This document shows, piece after piece, positions 1-11,487 of a DNA stretch of 64,000 bases. Source of the stretch: Glebionis coronaria (lineage: Eukaryota; Streptophyta; Magnoliopsida; Asterales; Asteraceae). Position 1 is the stretch's first letter; each line of letters begins with the position of its first letter. The notes beneath the pieces are model-generated. The model was not told where the DNA came from, did no database searches, and was given only the letters and a program-made list of their open reading frames with translations. Position numbers and translations under genes: made by a program. The DNA lies in NCBI GenBank assembly GCA_025667525.1, contig CM046876.1, positions 85,167,512 through 85,231,511 on the forward strand, read 5' to 3'.

Positions 1-464
1 GGACGCTGACAGCCAAGCGTTGACACAGAAGAAGTCAACGCTGACAGCCTTGAAGATTGACACTGATGGAATATATCTTCATACGAATCTTTTTGTTTAT
101 TTGTTTCTTTATTTGTGTATGGTAAAGATAAGCTCGACATTGTATTTTCTATTATTATCTTTACCTAGAATAGTTGATTCGTAGCTTATTGTACAAGACT
201 TCTTAATCTATAAAAGAAGGTCTTTTAGGTTAAAGTTAATTATCAGTTTTCATAAGTATTCGCAAGTTAAACCTCTTTCATTGTAATCAAGTACGATCAT
301 TCTAATACAAGTGAAAGTTTGTTTAACATCTTTGTGTTTTAGATTAAGTGTTAATTCCGCATAACACTTAGTTACTTTATTCATAAGCAAAGGTTTCTCT
401 ACGTGTAGTACTTGATCTAATCTCGTATACACAAAGCTTAATCGATCTAAGTTTGGGATCAACA
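1..464 (+). repeat. LTR 1 of the array (5' truncated by window edge)
   Basis: Base 1 corresponds to base 73 of the complete LTRs. The LTR ends in CA at 463-464, followed by two bases and the PBS. It contains a TATA box, CTATAAAAG, at 208-216, and four copies of the CGCTGAC-type motif in its first 60 bases, one of them the AGCGTTGACA variant. It is nearly identical to the other three LTRs of the array. Confidence 0.95.
208..216 (+). promoter_or_regulatory. LTR TATA box (repeated at 11767, 23327 and 34886)
   Basis: CTATAAAAG lies in an otherwise AT-rich LTR about 250 bp upstream of the PBS, as expected for a U3 promoter. The same box is present in all four LTRs, so LTRs 2 and 3 could each drive the next unit downstream. 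Start-site position is inference only. Confidence 0.7.
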
Positions 465-466
465 AG

Positions 467-478
467 TGGTATCAGAGC
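467..478 (+). other. Primer binding site, unit 1 (initiator tRNA-Met type)
   Basis: TGGTATCAGAGC starts two bases after the LTR end. This is the standard plant copia PBS, complementary to the 3' end of initiator tRNA-Met. Confidence 0.93.
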
Positions 479-569
479 TTGTTGAGAAACTTTTGATCTT
501 TAAGTAACGCAAGAACCCTAAAACACCAAACCCTAAAAACCCTAAATCTCTCAAAACCCTAAAAACATC

Positions 570-3473
570 ATGTCTGGCACAAATCAGCCTTCTGCTTTGC
601 TACAAAACAACTCCACAAACCCTAGTATCAAAATTCCCATGTTTGATGCCAGGAACTTCGAGCTTTGGAAGTCTAATTTTGAGCAATATATAGCCATCCA
701 TGACTACACTCTTTGGGAGATTGTTGAATATGGGAACACATTCAACAAAGCTCAAAAGATTGCTGCTGCTATTGCCGCAAGGGTAGCTCTTCCTAATTGT
801 CCTGAAGCTGATAAGAAGGAAAAGCCTGAAGATAGAAGAGTTGTGTCTGTTGAAGATATAGCCAAGAAAAGGGTGGACATGAAAATATTGAACATCATGA
901 AACACGCCCTAGGTCATGAAAATCAGCACAAGTACAAACGCTTTGAGTCTGCAAAAGAGCTTTGGGAAGCTCTTGAAGTAGCACATGGTGGCAATGCTGA
1001 CACAAAAGATGAAAAGAAGAAGCAACTCATGCATGAGTATGCTGTCTTTAAGGCTCAACCAAATGAGAATCTCAGCAGTGTGAGAAGTAGATTGCTTGAT
1101 ATCACAAGTCAACTTTCCTTCATGGGAACACAGATTGATGACCCTGACTTGAATGCTACTTTTCTCAAATGCCTTGGTGATGTATGGAAGATTGAGACAA
1201 GATCCATTCTTGTCAATAACACCCACAAGACCTCCAGGTTTGATGACATCTTCAACAAACTAAGACTGTTGGAGAATGAATGGCTTTTGGATAGTGATAA
1301 TAAATCTTCCAGTAGTAATATGGCCTTCTTCTCACAAAGTGAAGGCCAATTTGATTCCATGAACTTCTATGGACATCCAGCCACTGGATCTCAATGTGTC
1401 AACGCTGGATCTCAGTTTGTCAGCGCTGGATCATATCCTGTCAACGCTTTATATTCAAGCGCTGACACACACAACTTTGGCGCTGATAGAATTAAACCTG
1501 CTGGTTTAGATCTAGATACTGTGTGTGCATTCATTGCTTCTTTGCCCAGTGATTCAAGGATTACATATGAAGATCTTGAGCAGATAAGTGATGAACAATT
1601 GGAAGAGATGGACATCAAGTGGACTATGACTCTTGTAAGTTTAAGAGCAAACAGGTTTAATAAAAGGTTCAAGAAGAAGATGACCTTTAATGCTAAGGAT
1701 GTTGCTGGATTTGACAAATCAAAGGTTGAGTGCTACAATTGTCATCGGATGGGGCACTTTATGAGGGAATGTAGATCTCCAAGAAGATCTGATGCTGGTA
1801 AGCCCTCAAGCCAAATGGTTAAGAGCCAAGATCCCAAGGCCATAGTTGCTGTTCAACAAATTGATGGCGTTGGAGGATGGGACTGGAGCTGGAACTTTAT
1901 GGCTAAGGATGAGGAAGAGGACAGAGCTTTGGTTGCTGAAGTTAAAGAAGAGCATGTTGAATATGCTCTCATGGCACACTCCTCCTCTTCATCAGATAAT
2001 GAGGTATATGATGATGCTTTCTGTTCTAAGGGTTGTCGTTTAAATACTGAAAAACTAAATCAAGAGATAGTAAAATTATTAGATGAGGCAAGTACTGAAA
2101 GATGCAAAGTATCTAATTATCAAATTGCTCTTACCCAAACAGAAAAGACAGTAGCTGAGTATAAGAAAATGGAGTTTGATTTAAAGGATCAAATAAATAT
2201 CTTAAAACATGAGTTACATCAAAGTAAAGATTGTCAAGATATAGTAAACAGGGTTAATCTTGATTTGATAGCTCAGTTAGAGGAGGCTAACAAAAATAAA
2301 GATAATGTGAGTCTTAAAATCCAGAGATTTGATAAGGCCACACAATCCCTAGGAGAGTGTGTTAGTAAACAAAGAGACTCTAAGGACATGAGTGGAATTG
2401 GGATGAAAGATTATACTGGTGTTCCACCACCAGCTGGGGATTTCTATGGTGTCCAATCAAAGGACTTATCTTGGACTGGCTTGCCAGAACTCCAAGAGAA
2501 GGAATTCATTCCTCCACCTAGAGTGACTTCCCCAGTTGAAGAATACAAACAGAAACTGACTGACCTAGATGAGTGGAAGAAAGCTAACCACACTTTGTTT
2601 GTTAAGGGAGGGTTGTTGTGTGAAAGTCCAAATGAGCCCACACCAATCATGAGCCATAATATTGTGGAGTCCAATGATCCTAAACCTATTAAAATCACAC
2701 ACCCTACCACTGGCAAAGCTGTTGACCTTGGCCCACAAACTGTTAGAAAACCTAGTGTTAAGTATGCAGAGATGTATAGGAATACTAGGTCACCAAAAAG
2801 CCAAGTTAGTAACCATGGAACAGGCTTCTTTGCTTCTAGACCTAAGACTATGTCTAGAAAAGCTTGTTACACATGTGGTAGCTTCTCACATTTGGCATAC
2901 AAATGTGTCAACGCTTCCAATGTCAACGCTGATAGGAACCATTTCAGCGCTGACAAAAGTCAACATAGGTCAAACACTGTCAGACCCAATACCTTTGTGA
3001 ACAAAAGTTCACAAGTTGTTAGACCAGTCCCATTCTTTTCTAGAGGGTCTAACACACAAGGCCTAAGACCTTTCCAAAAGTCAAACACTTGGTCCAATAG
3101 GCAATGGGTTCCTGTAGCAAACCCTAGGTTCAACGCTGATAAAGGCAATCGGGGCGCTGACAAGAATAATTTCAGCGCTGACAGACACACTGCCAAACCT
3201 AGGTATTTGCAGCCACAGGGAAATAGGTCTAAAGCTTCTACTAGCTTAACATGGAGACCAAAACAAGACCAAAACTCTAATTCTACTGGTGTTTCTATGA
3301 CATGCAACAGGTTTCATTATATTTCAAAAGCAATGTCAACACCAATTGGGGTTAACTGGGAATTTCATTCAAAAAGGGATGAAAATGGGGTTGTTATGAG
3401 AACCAAGTCTGTTCTTGTTGAACAACCAGATGAATCCAAGTCTTCCAAGGCTTGGGTTCCCAAAGAAAACTAA
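570..3473 (+). CDS. gag: Gag polyprotein, unit 1 (open, 967 aa)
   Basis: Nucleocapsid/capsid precursor of the copia element. The N-terminal 350 residues are capsid-like, with the copia signature FDARNFELWKSNFEQYI near residue 27. A CCHC zinc knuckle follows (CYNCHRMGHFMREC, residues 388-401), then a long charged coiled-coil stretch (about 488-598), then a second, less typical knuckle (CYTCGSFSHLAYKC, 766-779). NADK/SADK/GADR repeats are encoded by the CGCTGAC motif. The ATG is the first after the PBS leader. This is the only unit whose gag is fully open. It is about twice the usual copia gag length. The stop codon overlaps pol by 22 bases in the -1 frame and lies within a branch-point-like CTAAT. 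A perfect donor hexamer GTAAGT sits at 1635-1640. Confidence 0.93.
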   Translation: MSGTNQPSALLQNNSTNPSIKIPMFDARNFELWKSNFEQYIAIHDYTLWEIVEYGNTFNKAQKIAAAIAARVALPNCPEADKKEKPEDRRVVSVEDIAKKRVDMKILNIMKHALGHENQHKYKRFESAKELWEALEVAHGGNADTKDEKKKQLMHEYAVFKAQPNENLSSVRSRLLDITSQLSFMGTQIDDPDLNATFLKCLGDVWKIETRSILVNNTHKTSRFDDIFNKLRLLENEWLLDSDNKSSSSNMAFFSQSEGQFDSMNFYGHPATGSQCVNAGSQFVSAGSYPVNALYSSADTHNFGADRIKPAGLDLDTVCAFIASLPSDSRITYEDLEQISDEQLEEMDIKWTMTLVSLRANRFNKRFKKKMTFNAKDVAGFDKSKVECYNCHRMGHFMRECRSPRRSDAGKPSSQMVKSQDPKAIVAVQQIDGVGGWDWSWNFMAKDEEEDRALVAEVKEEHVEYALMAHSSSSSDNEVYDDAFCSKGCRLNTEKLNQEIVKLLDEASTERCKVSNYQIALTQTEKTVAEYKKMEFDLKDQINILKHELHQSKDCQDIVNRVNLDLIAQLEEANKNKDNVSLKIQRFDKATQSLGECVSKQRDSKDMSGIGMKDYTGVPPPAGDFYGVQSKDLSWTGLPELQEKEFIPPPRVTSPVEEYKQKLTDLDEWKKANHTLFVKGGLLCESPNEPTPIMSHNIVESNDPKPIKITHPTTGKAVDLGPQTVRKPSVKYAEMYRNTRSPKSQVSNHGTGFFASRPKTMSRKACYTCGSFSHLAYKCVNASNVNADRNHFSADKSQHRSNTVRPNTFVNKSSQVVRPVPFFSRGSNTQGLRPFQKSNTWSNRQWVPVANPRFNADKGNRGADKNNFSADRHTAKPRYLQPQGNRSKASTSLTWRPKQDQNSNSTGVSMTCNRFHYISKAMSTPIGVNWEFHSKRDENGVVMRTKSVLVEQPDESKSSKAWVPKEN

Positions 3474-3493
3474 TGTGTTTTCTTTATGTGCAG
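1635..3493 (+). promoter_or_regulatory. Candidate intron joining gag codon 355 in frame to pol (unit 1)
   Basis: The donor is GTAAGT at 1635. At the 3' side are CTAAT (branch-like, 3469-3473), a T-rich tract and the acceptor TTATGTGCAG ending at 3493. Exon 1 (570-1634) is exactly 355 codons, and base 3494 starts a codon of the pol frame, so removal would make an in-frame Gag-Pol lacking both zinc knuckles. The same signals are at 13194/15052 and 24754/26612. No transcript evidence is available here. A -1 frameshift is the alternative, but I see no canonical slippery heptamer in the gag frame at the overlap. Confidence 0.45.
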
Positions 3494-6400
3494 GGCATTC
3501 AGAAAAAGATCAATGATTATGGATATTGGGATAGTGGATGCTCAAGGCACATGACAGGAAAGGAAGACTATCTGACAAACTTCACTCCTATTCAAGATGG
3601 TGATAAGGTCTACTTTGGAGGGGGCTACGGCACCATTACAGGAAAAGGAACCCTTGTCACCAATAATCTACGTTTTGATAATGTCTTCCTGGTAAAAGAA
3701 CTGGATTATAATTTGTTTAGTGTATCACAAGTGTGTGATAACAAAAATAAGGTTCTTTTCACAGATACTGAGTGCTTGGTGTTAAGCAAAGATTACAAGC
3801 TCCCTGAGGAGAAATACATAGATTTTAGAACACCAAGGCATAAAGACATATATAATGTGAATCTTAATGGAATTAAGATAAATAATAAAATGATGACATG
3901 TCTTTATGCTAAAGCCTCAGTAGATGAAAGTAATCTTTGGCACAGGAGATTAGGGCACATAAACTTTAAGAATATCAATAGACTTGTGAGACTTGGTTTA
4001 GTTGATGGTTTGCCTGAAAAGGCTTTCCACAATGACCACTCTTGTGTTGCATGTCTTAAGGGCAAGCAGCACAAGGTCTCATTCAGGTCTAAACAGGTGC
4101 ACTCTAGTTCTAAACCACTTCACTTATTGCATATGGACCTCTTTGGTCCAACTAATATAGAAAGTTTAAAGGGTAAATCATATTGTTTTGTCATCACTGA
4201 TGATTTTTCCAGGTTTACATGGACTTTCTTTTTAGCCAAGAAAAGTGAAACTGCCCAAAGTCTGATTAATTTCATTACCCAGATTGAAAAGAAGAATGGT
4301 AATGAGGTCAAAATTATTAGAAGTGACAATGGGGGTGAGTTTAGAAATCAGTTGTTAGATGATTTTTGTGCCAAGAAAGGGATTACTAGGCAGTTTAGCA
4401 TAGCTAGAACCCCACAGCAAAATGGGTTGCTGAAAGGAAGAATAGAACCCTTATTGAAGCAGCCAGAACCATGTTGGCTGATGCCCACTTTCCTATAGCC
4501 TTTTGGGCTGAAGCTGTTAACACAGCTTGTTATGTTCAAAATAGGGCATTGGTCAACAAAATACATAATAAAACACCTTATGAGTTACTTTGGGGAAGGA
4601 AGCCAAATATTGGCTTTCTCAAGCCTTTTGGATGTCATGTAGTTGTTTTAGAAACTAGTGAGGCCCTAGGTAAATTTGACTCAAAAGGTGATGAAGGCTA
4701 CTTCATGGGTTATTCAGTGCAGAGCAAAGGATATAGGGTTTACATTAAAAAGGAAAAACGTATACTTGAAAAAGTACATGTTAGGTTTTTAGAGAGTAAA
4801 CCTAGTGATCCTGAAAGTGGTCCAAATTGGTTGTTTGACTTAGAACCTTTATCTAGAGCTTTAAATTATATGCCTGTTACTGATCCAGACATTGTGAAGG
4901 TAACTTCAAGTGTTTTGGAAAAGAGAATTGGTAATGTTTCAGGTATACAGGTTGCTAAGGAGGATGGACCACCAGCAGTTGAATCATCTCCCACACAAGA
5001 ATATGTTACACTTCCTATATGGACAGATGAGTATTATGCTGCTGCTGCTGCTGCTAGAAAAGATAATGGTGGTTTCCAAATACCACAAAATACAAACATG
5101 CATGGTTCTTCAGGCGCTGACAAAGGAAAATCAAGCGCTGACAAGAGCAATTCAGACGCTGATGGATCAGACGCTGACACCAACAGTTCAAGCGTTGTTA
5201 GCCCAAGCGCTGACAAACAAGGATCAGACTTTGACAACACCTTTGCACATCTTTTCTCTTCCCATTTTGAACAAGGTGGACCTTCCAATGTCCATGAAGA
5301 GATTCATGTTGATCAAAGAGAGTCTGATGAAGAAGATATTGGCAACATGGAGCGTGAAGTTGAGGACACCAGACTTTTTGAAGGAGGAGTTCTCACTTCC
5401 ACAGCAAAGGATCACCCCTCATCTCAGATCATTGGTGATGTTATGGCTCCAGTTCAGACAAGAAGATCCCATCAAAGTCTTGGTGGATTTATTGCCAATA
5501 TACACAAGAAGGTTGATACCCCTCTTGTACAAGCATGTTTGTTTGCATGTTTTCTGTCACAAGAAGAACCCAAGAAGATTTTTGATGCTCTCAAAGAACC
5601 TAGTTGGGTGGAAGCAATGCAGGATGAGCTTCACCAATTTGCTATACAAGATGTTTGGGAGCTGGTTGATTGTCCTAGATATGTGAGACCAATTGGGACA
5701 AGATGGGTTCTAAGAAACAAGAAAGATGAAAGAGGCATTGTGGTCAGAAACAAGGCACGTTTGGTAGCTCAGGGATATACACAAGAGGAAGGCATAGAGT
5801 ATGAAGAAGTTTTTGCTCCTGTTGCAAGAATTGAAGCTATCAGAATTTTCTTAGCTTATGCCTCTTGCATGAACTTCACTGTTTATCAAATGGATGTGAA
5901 GAGTGCTTTCCTCTATGGGACAATTGTTGAGGAAGTATATGTCATGCAACCTCCTGGTTTTGAAGATCCTGAGAATCCAGACAAGGTTTATAGAGTGAAG
6001 AAAGCTATGTATGGACTTCATCAAGCCCCTAGAGCATGGTATGGTACCTTGTCTACATATTTGGTGGACAATGGATTCAAGAGGGGCACCATAGATCAGA
6101 CACTATTTACAAAGAAGAAAGGAAAACATGTGTTGCTTGTGCAGGTCTATGTTGATGACATCATTTTTGGGTCTACTGATCCAAAAATGAGTGAGTATTT
6201 TTCTAAGCTCATGACAGATAAATTCAAGATGAGTGCAATGGGTGAGATGAACTTCTTTCTAGGTTTACAAGTTCAGCAGAAAGAAGATGGTATCTTCATC
6301 TCCCAAGACAAGTATGTAGCTGAAATCTTGAAGAAATATGGTTTTTCTCCACATGAAAAGGATGCTTCCACGCCTATGGATAGGGAACACCCTTGGGGAA

Positions 6401-7095
6401 AAATTGGAGCTGGAAAGGATGTGGATGTTAGGCACTATAGATCAATGATTGGTTCATTGATGTATCTTACAGCCTCAAGACCTGACATCATGTTTGCTGT
6501 GTGTGCTTGTGCACGCCATCAAGTGACTCCCAAAGAATGTCACCTTTTTGCTGTGAAAAGAATTTTTAGGTACCTAAGATGTTATCCAGATCTTGGCTTG
6601 TGGTACCCAAAAGATTATCCATTGGATCTTATTGCATATTCAGACAGTGACTATGGTGGTGACAAGTTTGATAGGAAATCCACAACTGGTGGATGTCAAT
6701 TTCTTGGGAGCAGATTAATATCTTGGCAATGCAAGAAACAAACAGTGGTGGCTAATTCTACAACTGAAGCAGAATATGTGGCTGCAGCTGCTTGTTGTGG
6801 ACAAGTCTTATGGATTCAGAACCAGCTGTTGGATTATGGGTATAATTTTATGCATACCAAGATTTTTGTAGACAATAACAGTACTTTATGCATTATTAAA
6901 AATCCTGTACATCATTCTAAAACCAAACACATAGAAATTAGACATCATTTTATAAGAGATTGCTTTGAGAAAGGTTTAATACAACCAGATAGGGTAGCCA
7001 CAGAAGATAATGTGGCTGATTTATTAACTAAACCTTTTGATGCTGGAAGATTTCAATATTTGGTAACAAATATTGGAATGGTTAATCTCACTTAA
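3452..7095 (+). pseudogene. pol: Pol polyprotein, unit 1 (one-base deletion in integrase)
   Basis: Protease (DSG at residues 27-29), integrase and the RT-RNase H half are all present. Loss of one G in a four-G run at about 4424-4426 shifts the frame inside the integrase, next to the catalytic Glu region. The upstream frame runs to a stop at 4498 and the second half is open from 4471 to 7095. The RT catalytic YVDD is at 6148-6159. The linker at about 5110-5230 carries six CGCTGAC-type repeats, read as GADK/SADK/DADG/SADK. A YVDD-proximal change (GAG-TAT for GAG-GAT) is private to this unit. Confidence 0.93.
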
Positions 7096-8352
7096 TATGT
7101 GTTTTGGAACCTTTTTGTAAAAGTATGTACAGGATAATGCATTGTTATTGGTCTTTGTGATGATTTAGATTTTTCCACTTTATTTTTCTAACACTGACAA
7201 AGGTAAATGTAACGCTGATAAGTGTTATTTTGCCGTTGTTAGAGATATTATTGTCTAACGCTGACAAGAGTTCCTTCAACGCTGTTAAGTGTTGTCGGGA
7301 CGCTGTCAGCAACAAATGTTAGTTTTGTGGTTTTCAATCTAAATGTGTAGGTGGTGGTAGCTTTATGCCATTGGATACAGAGTTGCTTATGGATCATTGA
7401 AGAGCTATTTGTACATGTTTTGTTTATGGATGATGGTTGGAATATTTATATTCCTATCTTGACATAAATTTTTAATGTTCATATATATTTTGAGAAACTC
7501 ATGTATCATAGTTTAAGGGGAGGTTTAAGGAACCTTTAGGACTCTTGGGTATTCTTACAATACTCTCATCACAATTCTAGATTGTGTCCACAGGTGAGTA
7601 TGGGTTAGTTTTACTAAACCATGAGGCACTGTAGCATGCAAAGTTGATAAACTCTGCATGCTGCCAAGACATTTTTGGCCTAGAATTGGTTGTGGTCTGA
7701 TGGGAGACTTGGGAATAGTTTTGTATTGGGTTTACCTGGGAGTTACAAAGAATTTTGTGAAATAACTTTGTTGGTAAGTATTTTGGTTAGCAAGGGACTC
7801 TAGAGGACATTTGTGTCTATCTTGCTTAAGCAAGTGTGCATAAATGGACAGTGCTTGCCGCCCAGTAATTATTATCAACTTGTAAGATATTTCCCTTAGG
7901 ATAAATTACTTTGTTAAGGTCTTTTTCTTTTTAAATATTTTTATTTTTATTTTTTAGACGCTGACAAGTTTTTCTCCAAACGCTGTTATGTCCAATCGTG
8001 ACGCTGACAAGGCTTTAGGCAAACGCTGACAAGAAAATATAGCCGTTGGGCGCTGATGGGCTATTTTTGACCGTTGACACCTAGTGGGCCCTACCCAGTT
8101 GTTATTTTTGACTAATCTTTGGCCGTAATTTTGGGGAGTTGTTACTTTTAATTAATGCATGAGATAAGTTATATTTGATTCAATATTTTCATCATTGCTC
8201 TTTGAATATAACTGCCTCATTTTTTACCAATCAAAATCATGCATCTCTCCTATAAATTTGGCTAAACCTTTTATTCTGGGTATTCATATTTTCTTGTCTA
8301 ACATTTTTCTCCTAGATTTTTCCCATATCACATAACCTAAACAGCTTTCAAC
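7096..8352 (+). other. Pol-ORF2 spacer, unit 1: internal PPT, motif clusters, ORF2 promoter/splice signals
   Basis: No ORF of note. Two clusters of the CGCTGAC motif lie at 7190-7320 and 7957-8080, some in variant form (CGCTGTTA, CCGTTGACA). A purine block, TTTAAGGGGAGGTTTAAGG at 7512-7530, resembles the extra polypurine tracts known from Sireviruses. Near ORF2 are CCAAT (about 8227-8231), CTATAAAT (8250-8257) and a canonical 3' splice site: CTAAC at 8298-8302, then TTTTTCTCCTAG ending at 8315. The ORF2 ATG follows at 8353. Confidence 0.75.
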
Positions 8353-11300
8353 ATGGCACCCAAGTTCAACTCAAAGAATTTAACGTTGGAGTTCAAGAGC
8401 CAACATAATATGGTAGCTTACTTGACTGCTGATAATGATTTGTTCCCTTAGTATTCACAAATGGTGGCATTTTTAAATGCATCCTCCTTAAGGTATGCAC
8501 TTTCTCATACACCATTAGTCCCTGTCGCACACATTAGACAGTTTTGGAACAATGTTAGTTCCACAACAGCTAATGGAGTGACCACATTAACATCTACTGT
8601 TCATGGAAGAACATGGGTGGTCACTGAAGCCTTGGTTCACCAAGCTTTGCGTCTTGATGACGCTGATGGTGTGACTACCCTTGCCATTGCAACAATAGAA
8701 CAAGGTCTTAGGGAATTGGGTTATCCTATTCCTGCTGATGTCACTTTAAATAAATATCATAAGCAGGAATTTCCCTCTGACTGGAAATATTTGATACATG
8801 TCCTTTTACAATGCTTAAGTCCAAAATGTACTTCTTTTAATGAAATAAACAGGTCAATTGCAAGTGCTTTGGTTTGTCTAACACGTGGGCTTAAGTATAA
8901 TTTTTCAAAAATGATTTTTGAAGGGATGTGTAAAAATAAGGGAAGTAAAATGACTTTGGCTTACCCAAGATTTTTGCAAATGGTCTTTGATTTACAAGAA
9001 TATTGTTCTAGGGATCATGACACTTTTTATGAGATCCCTAAACAACAGAAAACCATTTTTGCTAAAATGAGCTCCACAAACAGATCCATACCTCTCACCC
9101 AAGCCATGCTTGAAGTAATTCAGGCTGCTCAACCACAACCAGACCCTGCACCTCAACTTGAGCCTATTCATGAACCATTACCTTCACCTGATCACATGGA
9201 CATTGACCAACCCAAGGCTGACACTCAAACTGTTGGCGCTGACACAGCCAATCCCAACGCTGATACCTTCCCTGAACAATCCCAAACACCCCTTAACCAA
9301 CCAACACCCACACAATCTACTTCATCTTCCACCCCATTACAATCTAGGTTGAATAAACGCCAAAGGACTACTGGAGTGTTCTCCTCTAGTGGTCCTAGCC
9401 TTGTAGCAGAGAGAACCACCTCCACAAGTGTGGCTGGTGCCATGGATGAGGCTGGGGCTATTGACACAGGCTTAGATGCTGGTCAAGACAGTCCCAACAT
9501 CATTAAGACCTCATCCACGCCCCATGATTCTATTTTGGGAGGTCAAATCCCCATTCTAGCTGAGGGCAGATTGGAACCTATGACATTAATTGAATTGACG
9601 GCTGCTGTCATTAGCTTGCAAAAGAAAAATGTCAGCCTTGTACAAACTGTCAATAAACAGGGCCGTGAACTCCAAGTATTGAGGGAGCGGGTAACTGTTT
9701 TGGAGAATCCAAGTAGCAGGAGTCTAATGGAGGAATCTTCCAAAGGGGAGGATGAAGAGGATGAAGAGGATGAGCTGATTCATACAGCTAGTGAGAAGAG
9801 TTCAGAGAAGAGTTCACAATTTAGTGAATCTTTACAGGTTGCTGAAGCACTCACCAATTTGAAGAAGCATCCAGTTATTGATACATCCAAGGTGACACCA
9901 TTAAACTTGGAAGGATCTTTCACAGCAACAATGGGCGCTGATACAGGTTTGAACGCTGACACATCCAGCGCTGACAAAGGTAATTGTGGCGCTGATAGAG
10001 GTAACTTGAACGCTGACAAAGTTGCAGGTGGTGTTGATGTATTCCAGTCATCAACAATCATCAAAGATGTGTCCACACAGGTTCCTTCTTCTACTTTACC
10101 TCTTATTGATCCAAAAGACAAAGGTAAAGGAAAATTGGTTGAAGAAGATGTTCCAAAGAAAGATGCAGCACAAATTGCATTTGATGAACAGTTGGCTGCA
10201 CAACTTTTGGAAAGAGATTTGAAGAGGAGTGGTAGATCACCATTTGTTGTTTCTGAGAGTGAGGAAGAAAGTGGTGATGAAAAAGAAGAGGATAGCTCAG
10301 ATTCAAGTGTTCAAATTATTGGAGATCCAGAAAGACTTGAATATGGGGATGAGTTAGCAAAGGAAAGATTGAATGATTTGAAGAATCAGATTGATTGGGA
10401 CCTACCAGAAATCACCAGAATGTACCATGCTTGGGAAGACAAGGTTATGGACAACCCAGGGATGAGTTTGTCAGATCAAATTTGGGGGTTGGAAGTTCTT
10501 CTCAGGGTACAAGATGACATTAAGGTGATTATGAGGTTTAATGCACAAGAGGTCAAGACCTGGCTCAAAAGAGATAGAAGGAAGTTGTATTACAAGTTGC
10601 TTAGATGCCATCAACCCAGATGGACATACAAGAAGTTGTTGGCTTTATCTTTTGAGGAGCTAGAGTATAGGGCACATCCTATTTGGAGGAAGGTGCAAGA
10701 ACAAAATGTCTTACAGTTTCTTTCAGAAGAAAGGAAACAAGAGCTTGCTGAGGAAATGCAGATTCAAAAGGAAATGAGGATTGCTCAAAGACCAGTGAAG
10801 AAAGGAGATCCTTTCCAATTTCCCAAAGATATGGATGTGTATTATCCAACTGAAGGCGTCATAAGGAAGCATCTCAAGCTTTCTCTATTGGAAGCTTCAG
10901 ATTTAGTTAATGTAGTACCTCTAGATGATAGAAATCCAATCATCAGTTTTGATGAAGATGAGTGTGGATTTTGGAAGATTGGCAGGTTTGGAAAGGAGGT
11001 ACATACTTTCACTTCAGTTATTTCTATCTTTGCAAGCATAGACAGAGAAGACTTGGTGCATCTATGGAGATTAATAGAGGCCAAGTATACAGCTGAAGCA
11101 CCTACTTCAGCAAATGGAATAAGACTTTGGAACACATTTTTGACTTTGTGTGGTCCAAAAGAAGCAGATCCTACCATATGGAAGGATCTTGAAGATGATC
11201 TCAGTAATCTTCATTGGAGGCTTTATTCTACTTGTGGTGTATTTCATTTGAGCTCTACAAAGTTTTCAGAGTATCTACTTGTGGATGCTGACTATTTCTT

Positions 11301-11427
11301 GTCCAAAGAAGTGTTGGAGAAGATGCTAGAGACACCCTTGGAGATTGATTATACTAGTGACGTGGCCAAGGACTTGATTAGATATGTTTATCACCAACAT
11401 AAGAAGTTTTTGCAAGATTCCTCCTAA
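8353..11427 (+). pseudogene. ORF2 (post-pol, 'env-position' protein), unit 1; early stop at codon 33
   Basis: A 1,025-codon frame homologous to the open ORF2 of unit 3, interrupted once by CAG to TAG at 8449-8451. The frame is open again from 8461 to 11427. Private differences include loss of one CGCTGAC motif (AAGGCTGAC near 9213) and K for Q substitutions. Initiation at an ATG after the stop (8461) would lose only 36 residues, so a near-full product is conceivable. Confidence 0.9.
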
Positions 11428-11473
11428 GACTTAAGTTTTTATTCAGAAACTTGATCATTGGAATAGATATCAA

Positions 11474-11487
11474 GTTTAGGGGAGGAT
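11474..11487 (+). other. 3' polypurine tract, unit 1
   Basis: GTTTAGGGGAGGAT directly precedes the LTR start TGTTGGGAAT at 11488. It is the expected plus-strand primer site. Confidence 0.9.

Noticed and set aside
250..465. Minus-strand 71-aa ORF in the LTR, repeated at 11809 and 23369
   Set aside because: It is antisense to the LTR and repeats only because the LTR repeats; no domain or start context.
1395..1500. Regular CGCTGAC repeats as a CRISPR array or satellite
   Set aside because: Spacing is irregular, repeats are under 12 bases and lie in coding frames of a plant retrotransposon.
4910..5686. 258-aa plus-strand ORF in all three units
   Set aside because: Out-of-frame shadow of pol, Leu/Met-rich, with no independent signals.
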